In this document: piece after piece, positions 16,003-23,804 of the stretch
How positions within the stretch are numbered: the first letter of the stretch is position 1
Layout: every line of letters starts with the position of its first letter
Assembly (NCBI GenBank): GCA_016720465.1
Contig: JADKKO010000001.1
Location: 62,001 to 126,000, forward strand
Length of the DNA: 64,000 nucleotides
From: Holophagaceae bacterium
GTDB taxonomy: Bacteria; Acidobacteriota; Holophagae; Holophagales; Holophagaceae
Reading direction: 5' to 3'
The notes under the pieces: model-generated
Told to the model about the DNA's origin: nothing
The model's database searches: none
The model's input: the letters and a program-made list of their open reading frames with translations, nothing else
Translations under genes and position numbers: made by a program

Positions 16003-17051
16003 AAATCCGCGCGGTCATCCTGGGCGCCGCGGGCTATGGCGGCGGCGAGCTGTTGCGCCTCCTCGGCGGCCATCCCAACGTGGCGTCCATCCTGGCGGTG
16101 TCCAAGTCCCATGTCGGCCAACCGTTCTGGAAGGCCCACCCGAACCTCCGGGGATTCGTGGATGGCGTCTATGAGGCGGACGTGGACTGGGCGGCCCTTT
16201 CCGAAGATGAAGCCATCGCCGTGTTCTCGGCGCAGCCGCACTTCGACCTGGCGCATCAGCTGGCCGGCCTGGAATCCGCCTGGAAGCTCGCGGGCATCGC
16301 GGACCGCGTCCGGCTTATCGATCTCAGCGGCGATTTCCGCCTAGAGGACGGGGCTGCCTTCTTAGCGGCCTACGGCAAGCCGCACCCCTGCGCCGATCGG
16401 CTTGGGAGCTTCGTCTACGGGCTTCCGGAATGGAAGGGCGGGGCGTTGCGGGGAGCCACCCGCATCGCCAATCCCGGCTGCTTCGCCACCGCTGTGCAAT
16501 TGGCCCTGCTGCCCTTGGATGGTCTCGATCTGGGGTTCATCGCGGTGAGCGGCGTCACGGGTTCCAGCGGATCCGGCGCCCTGCCTTCGGAGACCGCCCA
16601 CCACCCCACGCGGGCCCATGATTTCCGGGCCTACAAGGCCCTGGAACACCAGCATCAGGCTGAAATGGATGGACTGGCGCGAAGCCTGGGGATCGCCGGC
16701 CTGCTTTCCTTCGTGCCCCATTCCGCGCCGCTGGTGCGGGGCATCTTCGCCACGCTGCAATTCCGGCTCCCCGAAGGCCTGGATGAAACCGCGCTGCGGC
16801 GCCGCTTCCAGGGTTCCTACGGGGAGGCGCCCTTCATCCGGCTGGTGGAAGGATCCCCGCGCATCGCGTCCGTCGTGGGCACGAACCTCTGCGAGATCGG
16901 CCTTGCGGTGAAAGGCCGCAGCGCCGCCATCCTCGTCGCTTTGGACAACCTGATGAAGGGCATGGCGGGGCAGGCCGTCCAGAACCTCAATGCATCGTTG
17001 GGTCTACCCGAGAAGACCGGGCTTTGGATGCCCGGGCTGTTCCCCGGCTAG
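15999..17051 (+). CDS. argC: N-acyl-gamma-glutamyl-phosphate reductase
   Basis: ArgC reduces N-acyl-glutamyl phosphate to the semialdehyde with NADPH. It is 350 residues. The Rossmann motif is GAAGYGGGELLRLL, the catalytic cysteine is in NPGCFATAVQLAL, and GVTGSSGSGALPSE and FVPHSAPLVRGIF are family signatures. GTG at 15999 overlaps the upstream stop as GTGA. Its TAG shares the tetranucleotide CTAG (17048-17051) with the stop of the convergent bactofilin gene, leaving no room for a terminator between them. Confidence 0.95.
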   Translation: MKIRAVILGAAGYGGGELLRLLGGHPNVASILAVSKSHVGQPFWKAHPNLRGFVDGVYEADVDWAALSEDEAIAVFSAQPHFDLAHQLAGLESAWKLAGIADRVRLIDLSGDFRLEDGAAFLAAYGKPHPCADRLGSFVYGLPEWKGGALRGATRIANPGCFATAVQLALLPLDGLDLGFIAVSGVTGSSGSGALPSETAHHPTRAHDFRAYKALEHQHQAEMDGLARSLGIAGLLSFVPHSAPLVRGIFATLQFRLPEGLDETALRRRFQGSYGEAPFIRLVEGSPRIASVVGTNLCEIGLAVKGRSAAILVALDNLMKGMAGQAVQNLNASLGLPEKTGLWMPGLFPG

Positions 17052-17623
17052 CTGCGCTCGTTCCCTTTGCCGTTGGCCCCTGCGCCCACCAGCAGGCCGG
17101 CTGCGTCCTCGCCTTTGTGTTCGATGCCGGTGTGGGCCGGAATGGTCACGTGCACCGGGGCATGGGCCGTGGAGCCATTCTTCCTGGTCTCGGCCTTGGC
17201 CTTGTCGGTCTTGATCTCCGGCTTGGCTTCTGGCTTGTCCTCTGGTTTTCGGGCCAGGTTTTCGGGTTTGTTCATGCCCCGGCGGGTGCAGGTGCCCTGG
17301 AGGGTTCCGCCCTCGTCCACCACCAGGCTGCCGACCTCCACGTCGCCTTCGACGCAGCCGGTGCCGTGGATCTCCAGGCACTCGAGGATCTTGAACACGC
17401 CCTTGGCCCGGCCCGTGGCGATCATGTGCTTGGCGTGGATGGTGCCGTTCACGATGCCTGAGGGCGCGATGGTGACTTCGCCTTCGCTGTGGATCGTGCC
17501 TTCCACGGTGCCCTCGATCCGCAGGGAATGCTCGCCGGTGTGGATTTCGCCCTTCCAGAGCGTGCCCTTGCCCAGCAGGCTATGGACGACGGGGGAGTGT
17601 TCTTTGTTTTTCTGGATGAACAT
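17048..17623 (-). CDS. Bactofilin (polymer-forming cytoskeletal protein)
   Basis: Bactofilins assemble nucleotide-free filaments that place envelope enzymes. This is a 191-residue member. The core at about residues 15-115 shows the right-handed beta-helix periodicity of hydrophobic/Gly residues (GEIHTGEHSLRIEGTVEG, GDVEVGSLVVDEGGTLQG). A basic/acidic tail of repeated KPE/KPD type and a Gly-rich end follow. ATG at 17621-17623 is chosen because the family N terminus starts there; the open frame upstream is unrelated. It lies 47 nt downstream of the M23 peptidase gene, a common partnership in cell-shape control. Confidence 0.9.
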   Translation of the reverse strand: MFIQKNKEHSPVVHSLLGKGTLWKGEIHTGEHSLRIEGTVEGTIHSEGEVTIAPSGIVNGTIHAKHMIATGRAKGVFKILECLEIHGTGCVEGDVEVGSLVVDEGGTLQGTCTRRGMNKPENLARKPEDKPEAKPEIKTDKAKAETRKNGSTAHAPVHVTIPAHTGIEHKGEDAAGLLVGAGANGKGNERS

Positions 17624-17670
17624 GGGGGGCCTCTGGGGTAAGGGTCGGGTTCGGTCGCCGGAGGAAGCGC

Positions 17671-18678
17671 TCAGGGCTGACCACCCAGTGTAGACAACCA
17701 TTCTCGCTGGAGCCGCAAATAGTGCGTGGGGTTCACAGGCTTGCCGCGGAGGCGGACTTCATAGTGCAGGTGGACCCCCGTGGCATGGCCGCTCTGGCCC
17801 ATCTTCCCCAGGATATCGCCGCGATGCACCGTTTGTCCCGCCTGGACATCCCAGCGGGCCATGTGGCCGTACACCGTTTCCAGATCCTCGTTGTGCTTGA
17901 TCACCACCGCGTAGCCGTAGCGGTCCATCCAGCCGGCGGTTGCCACGATGCCATCCGCCGTGGCCTGGATGGGGGTGCCTTCGGCGTTGGTGATATCGAG
18001 TCCTGAATGGAATCCGAACCCGCCCTCGGCTTCGTCCCTGCGGGCGAAGGGATTCAGCCGCACCCCGAACCCTGAGCTCAGGTAGCCGGCGGTGGGCGGG
18101 ATGGAGGGCGTATGGATCCATGCGTCGACGATGGGGGCCATCTGCGCTTTGATGGCGAGGGCGGCGCTCTCGCTTTTTTCGATTTCCTGCTTCAGCCTGC
18201 TCACCCGGAGCGCCGTGGAGTCCTTGGCATCGGCATTGGACTGGGCGTTGGATTTCTCCGGCTGCCCCGGCATCGGGGGAATCCGCGGGCCGGGATTTTT
18301 AGGATCCAGCAGGTGAAGCAGCTCCTCGTGCTGGCGGCGCAGCGCGTTGATCTCCCCCTCGAGTCCCGTGGCCTGGTCCAGCGTGGTGCGGAGGCGGTTC
18401 TGCTGCTCTTGGGTTTCCTTGTGGAGCCGGTCGAAACTCATGATTTTCTTCGTGGCCCAGAAGCCATAGCCGGATCCGACCACGGCGATCGCCCAGATCC
18501 CCACAGCGCCTCCCGCCAGCCAGGACAGCACTTTCTTGGAGACGGACCACCGGAAGGTGTTGTGGCTGAAGACCAGCATCAGGGTGATGAAGCGGCTGGA
18601 GTCCGGTCGGCTGAGCCGGAGCGCTCTGCGGCCATTCTGCGCCACCATCTTGCCGGGCTTCGAAGCGGGGTTGGGCAT
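17671..18678 (-). CDS. M23 (LytM-type) murein endopeptidase, membrane-anchored
   Basis: This is a 335-residue protein. One transmembrane helix at about residues 50-73 (LAGGAVGIWAIAVVGSGYGF) is followed by a coiled coil (about 78-120), a Pro-rich linker, a second helix, then the peptidase domain. The zinc ligands are in FHSGLDITN and in HLHYEVRLRGKPVNPTHYL. Both active-site motifs are intact, so it should be an active peptidoglycan hydrolase facing the periplasm. It is encoded immediately upstream of the bactofilin gene; by analogy with CcmA/Csd-type pairs the bactofilin may position it. Confidence 0.9.
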   Translation of the reverse strand: MPNPASKPGKMVAQNGRRALRLSRPDSSRFITLMLVFSHNTFRWSVSKKVLSWLAGGAVGIWAIAVVGSGYGFWATKKIMSFDRLHKETQEQQNRLRTTLDQATGLEGEINALRRQHEELLHLLDPKNPGPRIPPMPGQPEKSNAQSNADAKDSTALRVSRLKQEIEKSESAALAIKAQMAPIVDAWIHTPSIPPTAGYLSSGFGVRLNPFARRDEAEGGFGFHSGLDITNAEGTPIQATADGIVATAGWMDRYGYAVVIKHNEDLETVYGHMARWDVQAGQTVHRGDILGKMGQSGHATGVHLHYEVRLRGKPVNPTHYLRLQREWLSTLGGQP

Positions 18679-18739
18679 AGCCTGTCTACCTTAGGGTGGA
18701 ATCGGGGGATTGTCGAGGAAGGATAGCCGTCGGTTCTCT

Positions 18740-19627
18740 TCAGGCCACGCCACTGAATCTAACGAGCATCCATTCAATGAAATGGCCGCAGAACAGCACC
18801 AGGCCCACCAGGCTGTTCATGGTGAAAAAGGCCTGGTCGATGCGCTCCAGGTCCCCATCCCTCACCAGCCATTGCTCCCGGACCAAGATGCCTGCCACCA
18901 CAAGCCAGGCGAGCCAGGGGAAGAGGTGGGCCCCCATCTCGCGGTTGAACATCCCCCAGAGCAGCAGGGCCGCGATGTGCAGCCAGCGCGAGAGCCAGAG
19001 GGACCAGGGCGTCCCCAGCTTGGCGGGGATGGAATGCAGCCCGCGGTCCTGATCGAATTCCTGGTCCTGGAGCGCGTAAAGAATATCGAATCCCGCGGTC
19101 CAGCAGAGCACTCCGCCGGCCAGCAGCCAGGCGGGCGTGTCGATGCGGTTGGTGATGGCGATCCAGGCGCCCAGCGGCGCGCCGGAGAGGGAAAGACCGA
19201 GGACCACATGGGCCATGGACGTGAACCGCTTGCAGAGCGAGTACCCGAGGATGATGGCCAGGGCGAGGGGGGAGAGCTTCCAACAGAGCGGCCCGAGCGC
19301 TCCCGCCGCCACGCCGAAGAGCAGGGTGCCCGACCCGAGCATCAGCCAGGCGGCCCACTTGGGCAACCGGCCCGCGGGTAGGGCGCGCATGGCCGTCCGG
19401 GGATTCTGGGCGTCCACATCCTCGTCCACCAGCCGGTTGAAGGTCATGGCCGCGGTTCGCGCGCCCACCATGGCAGCCATGATCCAGAGCAGGGTACGGA
19501 GGGGCGGCATGCCCTGGGCGGCAGTCAGGGCGGCCAGGAACGCGAAAGGCAGCGCGAACACCGTATGCTCGAACTTGATCATTTCGGATGATTCACGTAA
19601 GTAATTTAAATAATTATGCTTAATCAT
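18740..19627 (-). CDS. UbiA-family polyprenyltransferase (MqnP-like)
   Basis: This is a 295-residue integral membrane prenyltransferase with about eight or nine helices. Two Asp-rich motifs bind the Mg-polyprenyl diphosphate: NRLVDEDVDAQNPRTAMR (about 64-81) and YALQDQEFDQDRG (about 190). The sequence style, FNR(L/W)xDxxxDxxNPRT then LYxxQDxxFDxxxGLxSIP, is that of MqnP/UbiA prenylating a menaquinone or ubiquinone precursor. With cbb3/bc genes next door a quinone role fits. Other mqn genes are not in the window. ATG at 19625-19627 has GGAG about 11 nt upstream; an internal ATG at 19582 is possible. Confidence 0.88.
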   Translation of the reverse strand: MIKHNYLNYLRESSEMIKFEHTVFALPFAFLAALTAAQGMPPLRTLLWIMAAMVGARTAAMTFNRLVDEDVDAQNPRTAMRALPAGRLPKWAAWLMLGSGTLLFGVAAGALGPLCWKLSPLALAIILGYSLCKRFTSMAHVVLGLSLSGAPLGAWIAITNRIDTPAWLLAGGVLCWTAGFDILYALQDQEFDQDRGLHSIPAKLGTPWSLWLSRWLHIAALLLWGMFNREMGAHLFPWLAWLVVAGILVREQWLVRDGDLERIDQAFFTMNSLVGLVLFCGHFIEWMLVRFSGVA

Positions 19628-19734
19628 GACGCAATGGGACTCCGGCAGAGGCTTCCAGGCTCATGGTCCGGCCGAGGCAAAGCGCTCGATGGTCACGGGG
19701 AGGAAGGCCTCCATTCCAGTATCGCATCAGGCGC

Positions 19735-19793
19735 GGTGGCCGGGCTTCGCCCGGACACCACGCGGGGGACGCGGAGCGAGCGGGCGGTCCCCC
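19735..19793. repeat. Two adjacent GC-rich hairpins (REP-like) after ccoI
   Basis: In the 189-bp gap between ccoI and the prenyltransferase gene two stems lie side by side. 19735-19745 pairs with 19749-19759 (GGTGGCCGGGC / GCCCGGACACC, one bulge, 3-nt loop TTC). GGGGGAC (19764-19770) pairs with GTCCCCC (19787-19793). There is no U-tract. It could be a REP-like element or a 3' stabiliser/attenuator of the long respiratory transcript. No second copy is seen in the window. Confidence 0.5.
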
Positions 19794-19816
19794 TCGTCCA
19801 TATCAGTTCCTGTTCG

Positions 19817-22303
19817 TTAGGTGGCCCCTCCTTGACCGTGAAGCTGGAAGGGGAGCGAGGGCCTGTGGACGGCGGACGTCGCGGGTGTCCGCAAGGCATG
19901 GTGGAAACGATTCAGGCGCAGGGAATTTCCGATCACCGAGAGGCTGGAGAACACCATGGCCGCTGCGGCCAGGATGGGGTTGAGCACCCCGGCGATGGCC
20001 AGGATGATTCCGGCGGTGTTGTAGAAGAAAGCCCAGAACAGGTTCTGGCGCACGATCCGCAAGGTGTGGGCCGCCAGGGCGAAGGTCTCGGGAATGCGCA
20101 GGAGCGAATCGCTCATGAGCACCACCGGGGCCGTCTGCCTCGCCAGGTCGGCGCCGGACCCCATGGCGATCCCGAGATCCGCGACCGCCAGGGCTGGCGC
20201 GTCGTTGATGCCGTCTCCGACCATGGCGACCACGGCGCCCCCCGCCTGGAGGCGCTGGATAGCCGCTGCCTTCTCGCCCGGGGGCACTCCGCCCACCCAT
20301 TCATCCGCGCCGACGGCCCTGGCGATGCGCTCGGTGGTGGATTGCGCGTCGCCCGACAGGAGCACAACCCGGATGCCTCTGGCCCTGAGGGCCGAGATGA
20401 CTCCCGTGGCCTCCTGCCGCGGGCTGTCGCCGAAGGCCATGGCGCCCGCGCAGCGGCCATCCACGGCCGCGAAGGCCACGGTCAGCCCGTCGGTCTGCCA
20501 GGCTCCTGCCCGGGTCAGCAGCTCCGCGGGTAGATCGATGCCGTCGGCCAGGAACATCGAGAGGTTGCCCACGGCGGTCCGGCGGCCGGCCACGCTTCCC
20601 GCGATGCCCATCCCTTCGCGGACCTGGATATCCGTGGCGTCCTGTAGCGCCAGGCCCTGGTCGCTGGCGTGCCGCACCAGGGCCCGGGCCACGGGATGCT
20701 CGGAGTAGGATTCCAGGCTCGCCAGGAGATCAAGATGTTCGGCCATCGACTCCCGGACCCGGAAGACGCCATCGGTGACAGTGCCGGTCTTGTCGAGCAC
20801 GAGGACATCCACCTTGCGGAAGGTCTCCAGGACCCGCACATCCCGGATGAGGATTCCGTGGGCCGAGGCCGACCCGACGGCGGCGGTGGTGGCCAAGGGC
20901 GTGGCGATGCCGAGGGCGCAGGGACAGGCGATGACCAGCACCGCGATGGCACGGAGCATCGCCGTGGTCGGAGGCAGCCCAGCCAGGAGGCAGCCACCCA
21001 GGGCCGCGAGGGCGATGACGAGGACGGCGGGAATGAAGATCCTGGAAACCCTGTCCACCACCCGCTCCAGGGGGCTCCGCCCGGCGAGGGCGTTCTCGAC
21101 GGACCGGATGATCTGGGCCAGCGTGGAATCCTCCCCGGCCCGGGTCACGCGGACCTCCAACACGCCGGCGGCATTCAGGCTCCCGCACACCACCTCGTCG
21201 CCGACCCCCTTGGACCGCAATTCCGATTCCCCCGTCAGGACCGATTCGTCGACCTTCGAGGCGCCCTCGATGACGATGCCGTCCGCCGGAAGCCGCTCGC
21301 CCGGTTTCACCAGGTACGCGGTTCCCACGTCGAGGGCATCGATGGAGACGAACCGCTCCCGGCCTTCGATCCGAAGCCTGGCCTTCCTCGGCAGCAGGCG
21401 GTGGAGCATCGTGAGGGCCTTGGCGCTGCGCTCCTTGGCCCCGCGCTCAAGCATTTTTCCCGTGAGCATCAAGGTGACGATGGCGCAGGCGGTATCGAAG
21501 TAGTAATGCTGCCCTCCGAGGAAGGCCTGCGCGCTGCTGTACGCGAAGGCGGCGAAGACACCTGTGGAAATGAGGGCCTCCATCCTCAGGAAACCATGGC
21601 GCAGGCCGAGCCAGGCGATGCGGTGGATGGGCCAGGCTGAATACAGGACCACCGGCAGCGTGAGGAGCATCAGGATGAACGGCACCGCGCGCCTGGCCCA
21701 TTCGGCGATGCCTTCCCAGTAGCTGGCATAGATCACCAGGCTGAACAGCATCACGTTCATCCACAGGGCCCCGGCGACGCCCAGCCGCAAGAGCAGATCC
21801 TGCCATTCGCGGCGGTCGCCCTCCCGCTCGGCGCCGTGTTCCACCGCGCGGTAGCCCAGCGCGGCGACCTGCTCTGGGATGCGTCCGGGCAATAGGAATT
21901 GGGGGCAGTACTTCACCTTGAGCAGATCGGACGCGAACAGCACTTCCGCCGAGACGATGCCTCGCTCCTTCGCCAGCACATGCTCCACCACCCAGCCGCA
22001 GGAGGCGCACCACATGCCGGACAACTGGTAGAGCGCTTCCTTGGTTTCGGCGTCGGCAGGAATGGCCTGGCGCCCCTCCTCGCCATCGCCTCCGCCGAGC
22101 AGGCCCAGCTTCAGGCTCTGTTGGAAGATGTCCGTCTGGCGGATGTCCACGCCCGAGGCGAGGATCCCGCTTTCGAAAAGGATCCCATAGACGTTCAAAC
22201 AGCCCGTGCAGCAGAACCGCTTTTCCACCGCATCGAAGGCCTGGGTCCGGGGGCGCTTGTCCGCGGGCGCGCCGCAGAGGTCGCAGGTCGCGGCCGGGTT
22301 CAT
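19817..22303 (-). CDS. ccoI: Copper-translocating P-type ATPase CcoI/FixI-type
   Basis: CcoI supplies copper for cbb3 oxidase assembly. It is 828 residues. The N terminus has Cys pairs CDLCG and CCTGC, then a degenerate heavy-metal-binding repeat with SGMWCASCG. Eight membrane helices are expected; the metal-site CPC is in VIACPCALGIATPLA. The phosphorylated Asp is in VLDKTGTVTDG, the HP motif in YSEHPVARAL and the hinge in VGDGINDAPALAVADLG. The N-terminal Zn-finger-like Cys cluster separates the CcoI/FixI branch from CopA. It is the last gene of the respiratory operon, and its start overlaps the small gene upstream (ATGA). Confidence 0.93.
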   Translation of the reverse strand: MNPAATCDLCGAPADKRPRTQAFDAVEKRFCCTGCLNVYGILFESGILASGVDIRQTDIFQQSLKLGLLGGGDGEEGRQAIPADAETKEALYQLSGMWCASCGWVVEHVLAKERGIVSAEVLFASDLLKVKYCPQFLLPGRIPEQVAALGYRAVEHGAEREGDRREWQDLLLRLGVAGALWMNVMLFSLVIYASYWEGIAEWARRAVPFILMLLTLPVVLYSAWPIHRIAWLGLRHGFLRMEALISTGVFAAFAYSSAQAFLGGQHYYFDTACAIVTLMLTGKMLERGAKERSAKALTMLHRLLPRKARLRIEGRERFVSIDALDVGTAYLVKPGERLPADGIVIEGASKVDESVLTGESELRSKGVGDEVVCGSLNAAGVLEVRVTRAGEDSTLAQIIRSVENALAGRSPLERVVDRVSRIFIPAVLVIALAALGGCLLAGLPPTTAMLRAIAVLVIACPCALGIATPLATTAAVGSASAHGILIRDVRVLETFRKVDVLVLDKTGTVTDGVFRVRESMAEHLDLLASLESYSEHPVARALVRHASDQGLALQDATDIQVREGMGIAGSVAGRRTAVGNLSMFLADGIDLPAELLTRAGAWQTDGLTVAFAAVDGRCAGAMAFGDSPRQEATGVISALRARGIRVVLLSGDAQSTTERIARAVGADEWVGGVPPGEKAAAIQRLQAGGAVVAMVGDGINDAPALAVADLGIAMGSGADLARQTAPVVLMSDSLLRIPETFALAAHTLRIVRQNLFWAFFYNTAGIILAIAGVLNPILAAAAMVFSSLSVIGNSLRLNRFHHALRTPATSAVHRPSLPFQLHGQGGAT

Positions 22304-22461
22304 GAGTGCTGGGCTTGTTTGGGCCTGCCCTGCTCGTCCAGCATCACGGGATCGGCCTGCCTGGAGCCGCGGTAGACATAGATCATGATGCCGATGAACA
22401 ACAGGCTGATGAGCCCGAACAGCAGCGGGAAGAGGGCGGCTCCCTGTTTCTTGGTCGTCAT
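22300..22461 (-). CDS. Small single-pass membrane protein between ccoG and ccoI
   Basis: This is a 53-residue protein: a short basic start (MTTKKQG), a helix LFPLLFGLISLLFIGIMIYV (about 10-29), then a polar tail rich in charged residues. It sits where ccoS or ccoH often lies but has no clear similarity to either, so I leave it unnamed. The stop overlaps the ccoI start by 4 nt and the start lies 2 nt after the ccoG stop, so it is surely translated with them. An assembly role for cbb3 oxidase is inferred from position only. Confidence 0.75.
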   Translation of the reverse strand: MTTKKQGAALFPLLFGLISLLFIGIMIYVYRGSRQADPVMLDEQGRPKQAQHS

Positions 22462-22463
22462 TC

Positions 22464-23804
22464 TCAATTCCCCTTGGATGGCATGATGAAGGTCAGTTCG
22501 GAGATGTCAGGCGTTTTCGCGTTCGAAGGCTGGGCCAGGATGCGGATCTGGTTCACGCTCTGGGCCCCCGCCCACGGTGGAACCCTCAGGTCCACAGTGT
22601 TCTCGAGGAGCTGCCCCGGCGCCAGCGGAACCGGGTTGGGAGCGATGGCCAGCTCCGCGTCCGGAATTCCCTCGACCCAGAGCCTGACCTCCACGGGTTG
22701 GCTGGACCGGTTCGCCAGCTTCATCCGGATCCGGTTGGCCACCCGGCCATCGGGCTGGATCTGGTACATGGTCGAACGGTCCGCCGCGATATAGACCAGG
22801 ACCGGCCGCCGCATGGAAAGCGCCACCCCCAGCCCGGACAAGTAGAAGAGCAACACGAGCAGGATCACGACCCGCTTGGCGTCCCGGAAGCCCCAGCGGT
22901 GGTGCCACGGCTCCTTTTGCGTGGAGGCGGCGGTGTTTTTCTCGCCCCAGGAATAATGGATCAACCCCGGATGGCCGACCCTGCGCAGGACATCCTCGCA
23001 GGCATCCACGCAATCGCCGCAGTGGACGCACTCGATCTGGTAAGGCGAATCGCGGATGTCGATGCCCATTTCGCAGACGTTCACGCATTTCTTGCATTCG
23101 ATGCAGGCGTTGGTTTCGTCGCGGTACAGGACCAGGAGCGTGTGCTGGTCCTGGAGCATGCCCTGGAGGTAGCCGTAGGGGCAGACGGTCTTGCAGAAGC
23201 CCTGGCGGACCAGGGTGAAATCCAGGAAGGTGATCAGCGTGACCGAAGCGCCGGTGATGCCCCCGGTGGTGACCAGGTCGAAATGGGCCAACCGGGCCAT
23301 CAGATCCCGCGGCTCCACGAAGTAGGAGGTGAACACGAAGGCCAGGAACACCGATGCGACCGCGAGGATGGCGTAGAAGATGGCGCCCGCCGCGGCCTTC
23401 CGCCGGGCGGCCGGCCACCTTGGAACTGATTTCCGGACGAGGCCGGCGGCCCATTTCTCGACCGAGACGCTCCACTCGCTGAAGATCATCTGGGGGCAGG
23501 CGTAGCCGCAGTAGATGCGCCCATAGACGATGGCCGAAGCCGCGACCACGAACATCAGGAACATCAATGCGAAAAAGATGATGCTGAATTCGCTGACCCA
23601 GAGCTCGATGCCGGCGAAGTAGAAGCGCTGCCGGGGGATGTCGAAGCGCATCAGGTTGGAGAAGGGCAGGGCGACGAAGGCCAGGAAGAAGGCCAGGTGG
23701 AACCGTTTCCGGACGCGGTGGTAGTGCGTGTCCGCCGGCGGCAGGGGTGGGAGGCGCTCCACCTTGGGCTTCCGCGCGGGCACCGTTCCGGCGGCGGCCT
23801 CCAT
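22464..23804 (-). CDS. ccoG: cbb3 oxidase accessory protein CcoG (RdxA/FixG family)
   Basis: CcoG is a membrane-bound 4Fe-4S protein implicated in copper reduction for cbb3 assembly. It is 446 residues from ATG 23802-23804. There are about five membrane helices. Cys motifs are CGYACPQ, GFCKTVCPYGYLQG, CIECKKCVNVCEMGIDIRD and CVHCGDCVDACED (two ferredoxin-type clusters), then an Ig-like C-terminal periplasmic domain. The chosen ATG overlaps the upstream TGA as TGATG; the longer frame starting at 23918 would overlap the oxidoreductase gene by 115 nt and lacks support. Confidence 0.93.
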   Translation of the reverse strand: MEAAAGTVPARKPKVERLPPLPPADTHYHRVRKRFHLAFFLAFVALPFSNLMRFDIPRQRFYFAGIELWVSEFSIIFFALMFLMFVVAASAIVYGRIYCGYACPQMIFSEWSVSVEKWAAGLVRKSVPRWPAARRKAAAGAIFYAILAVASVFLAFVFTSYFVEPRDLMARLAHFDLVTTGGITGASVTLITFLDFTLVRQGFCKTVCPYGYLQGMLQDQHTLLVLYRDETNACIECKKCVNVCEMGIDIRDSPYQIECVHCGDCVDACEDVLRRVGHPGLIHYSWGEKNTAASTQKEPWHHRWGFRDAKRVVILLVLLFYLSGLGVALSMRRPVLVYIAADRSTMYQIQPDGRVANRIRMKLANRSSQPVEVRLWVEGIPDAELAIAPNPVPLAPGQLLENTVDLRVPPWAGAQSVNQIRILAQPSNAKTPDISELTFIMPSKGN

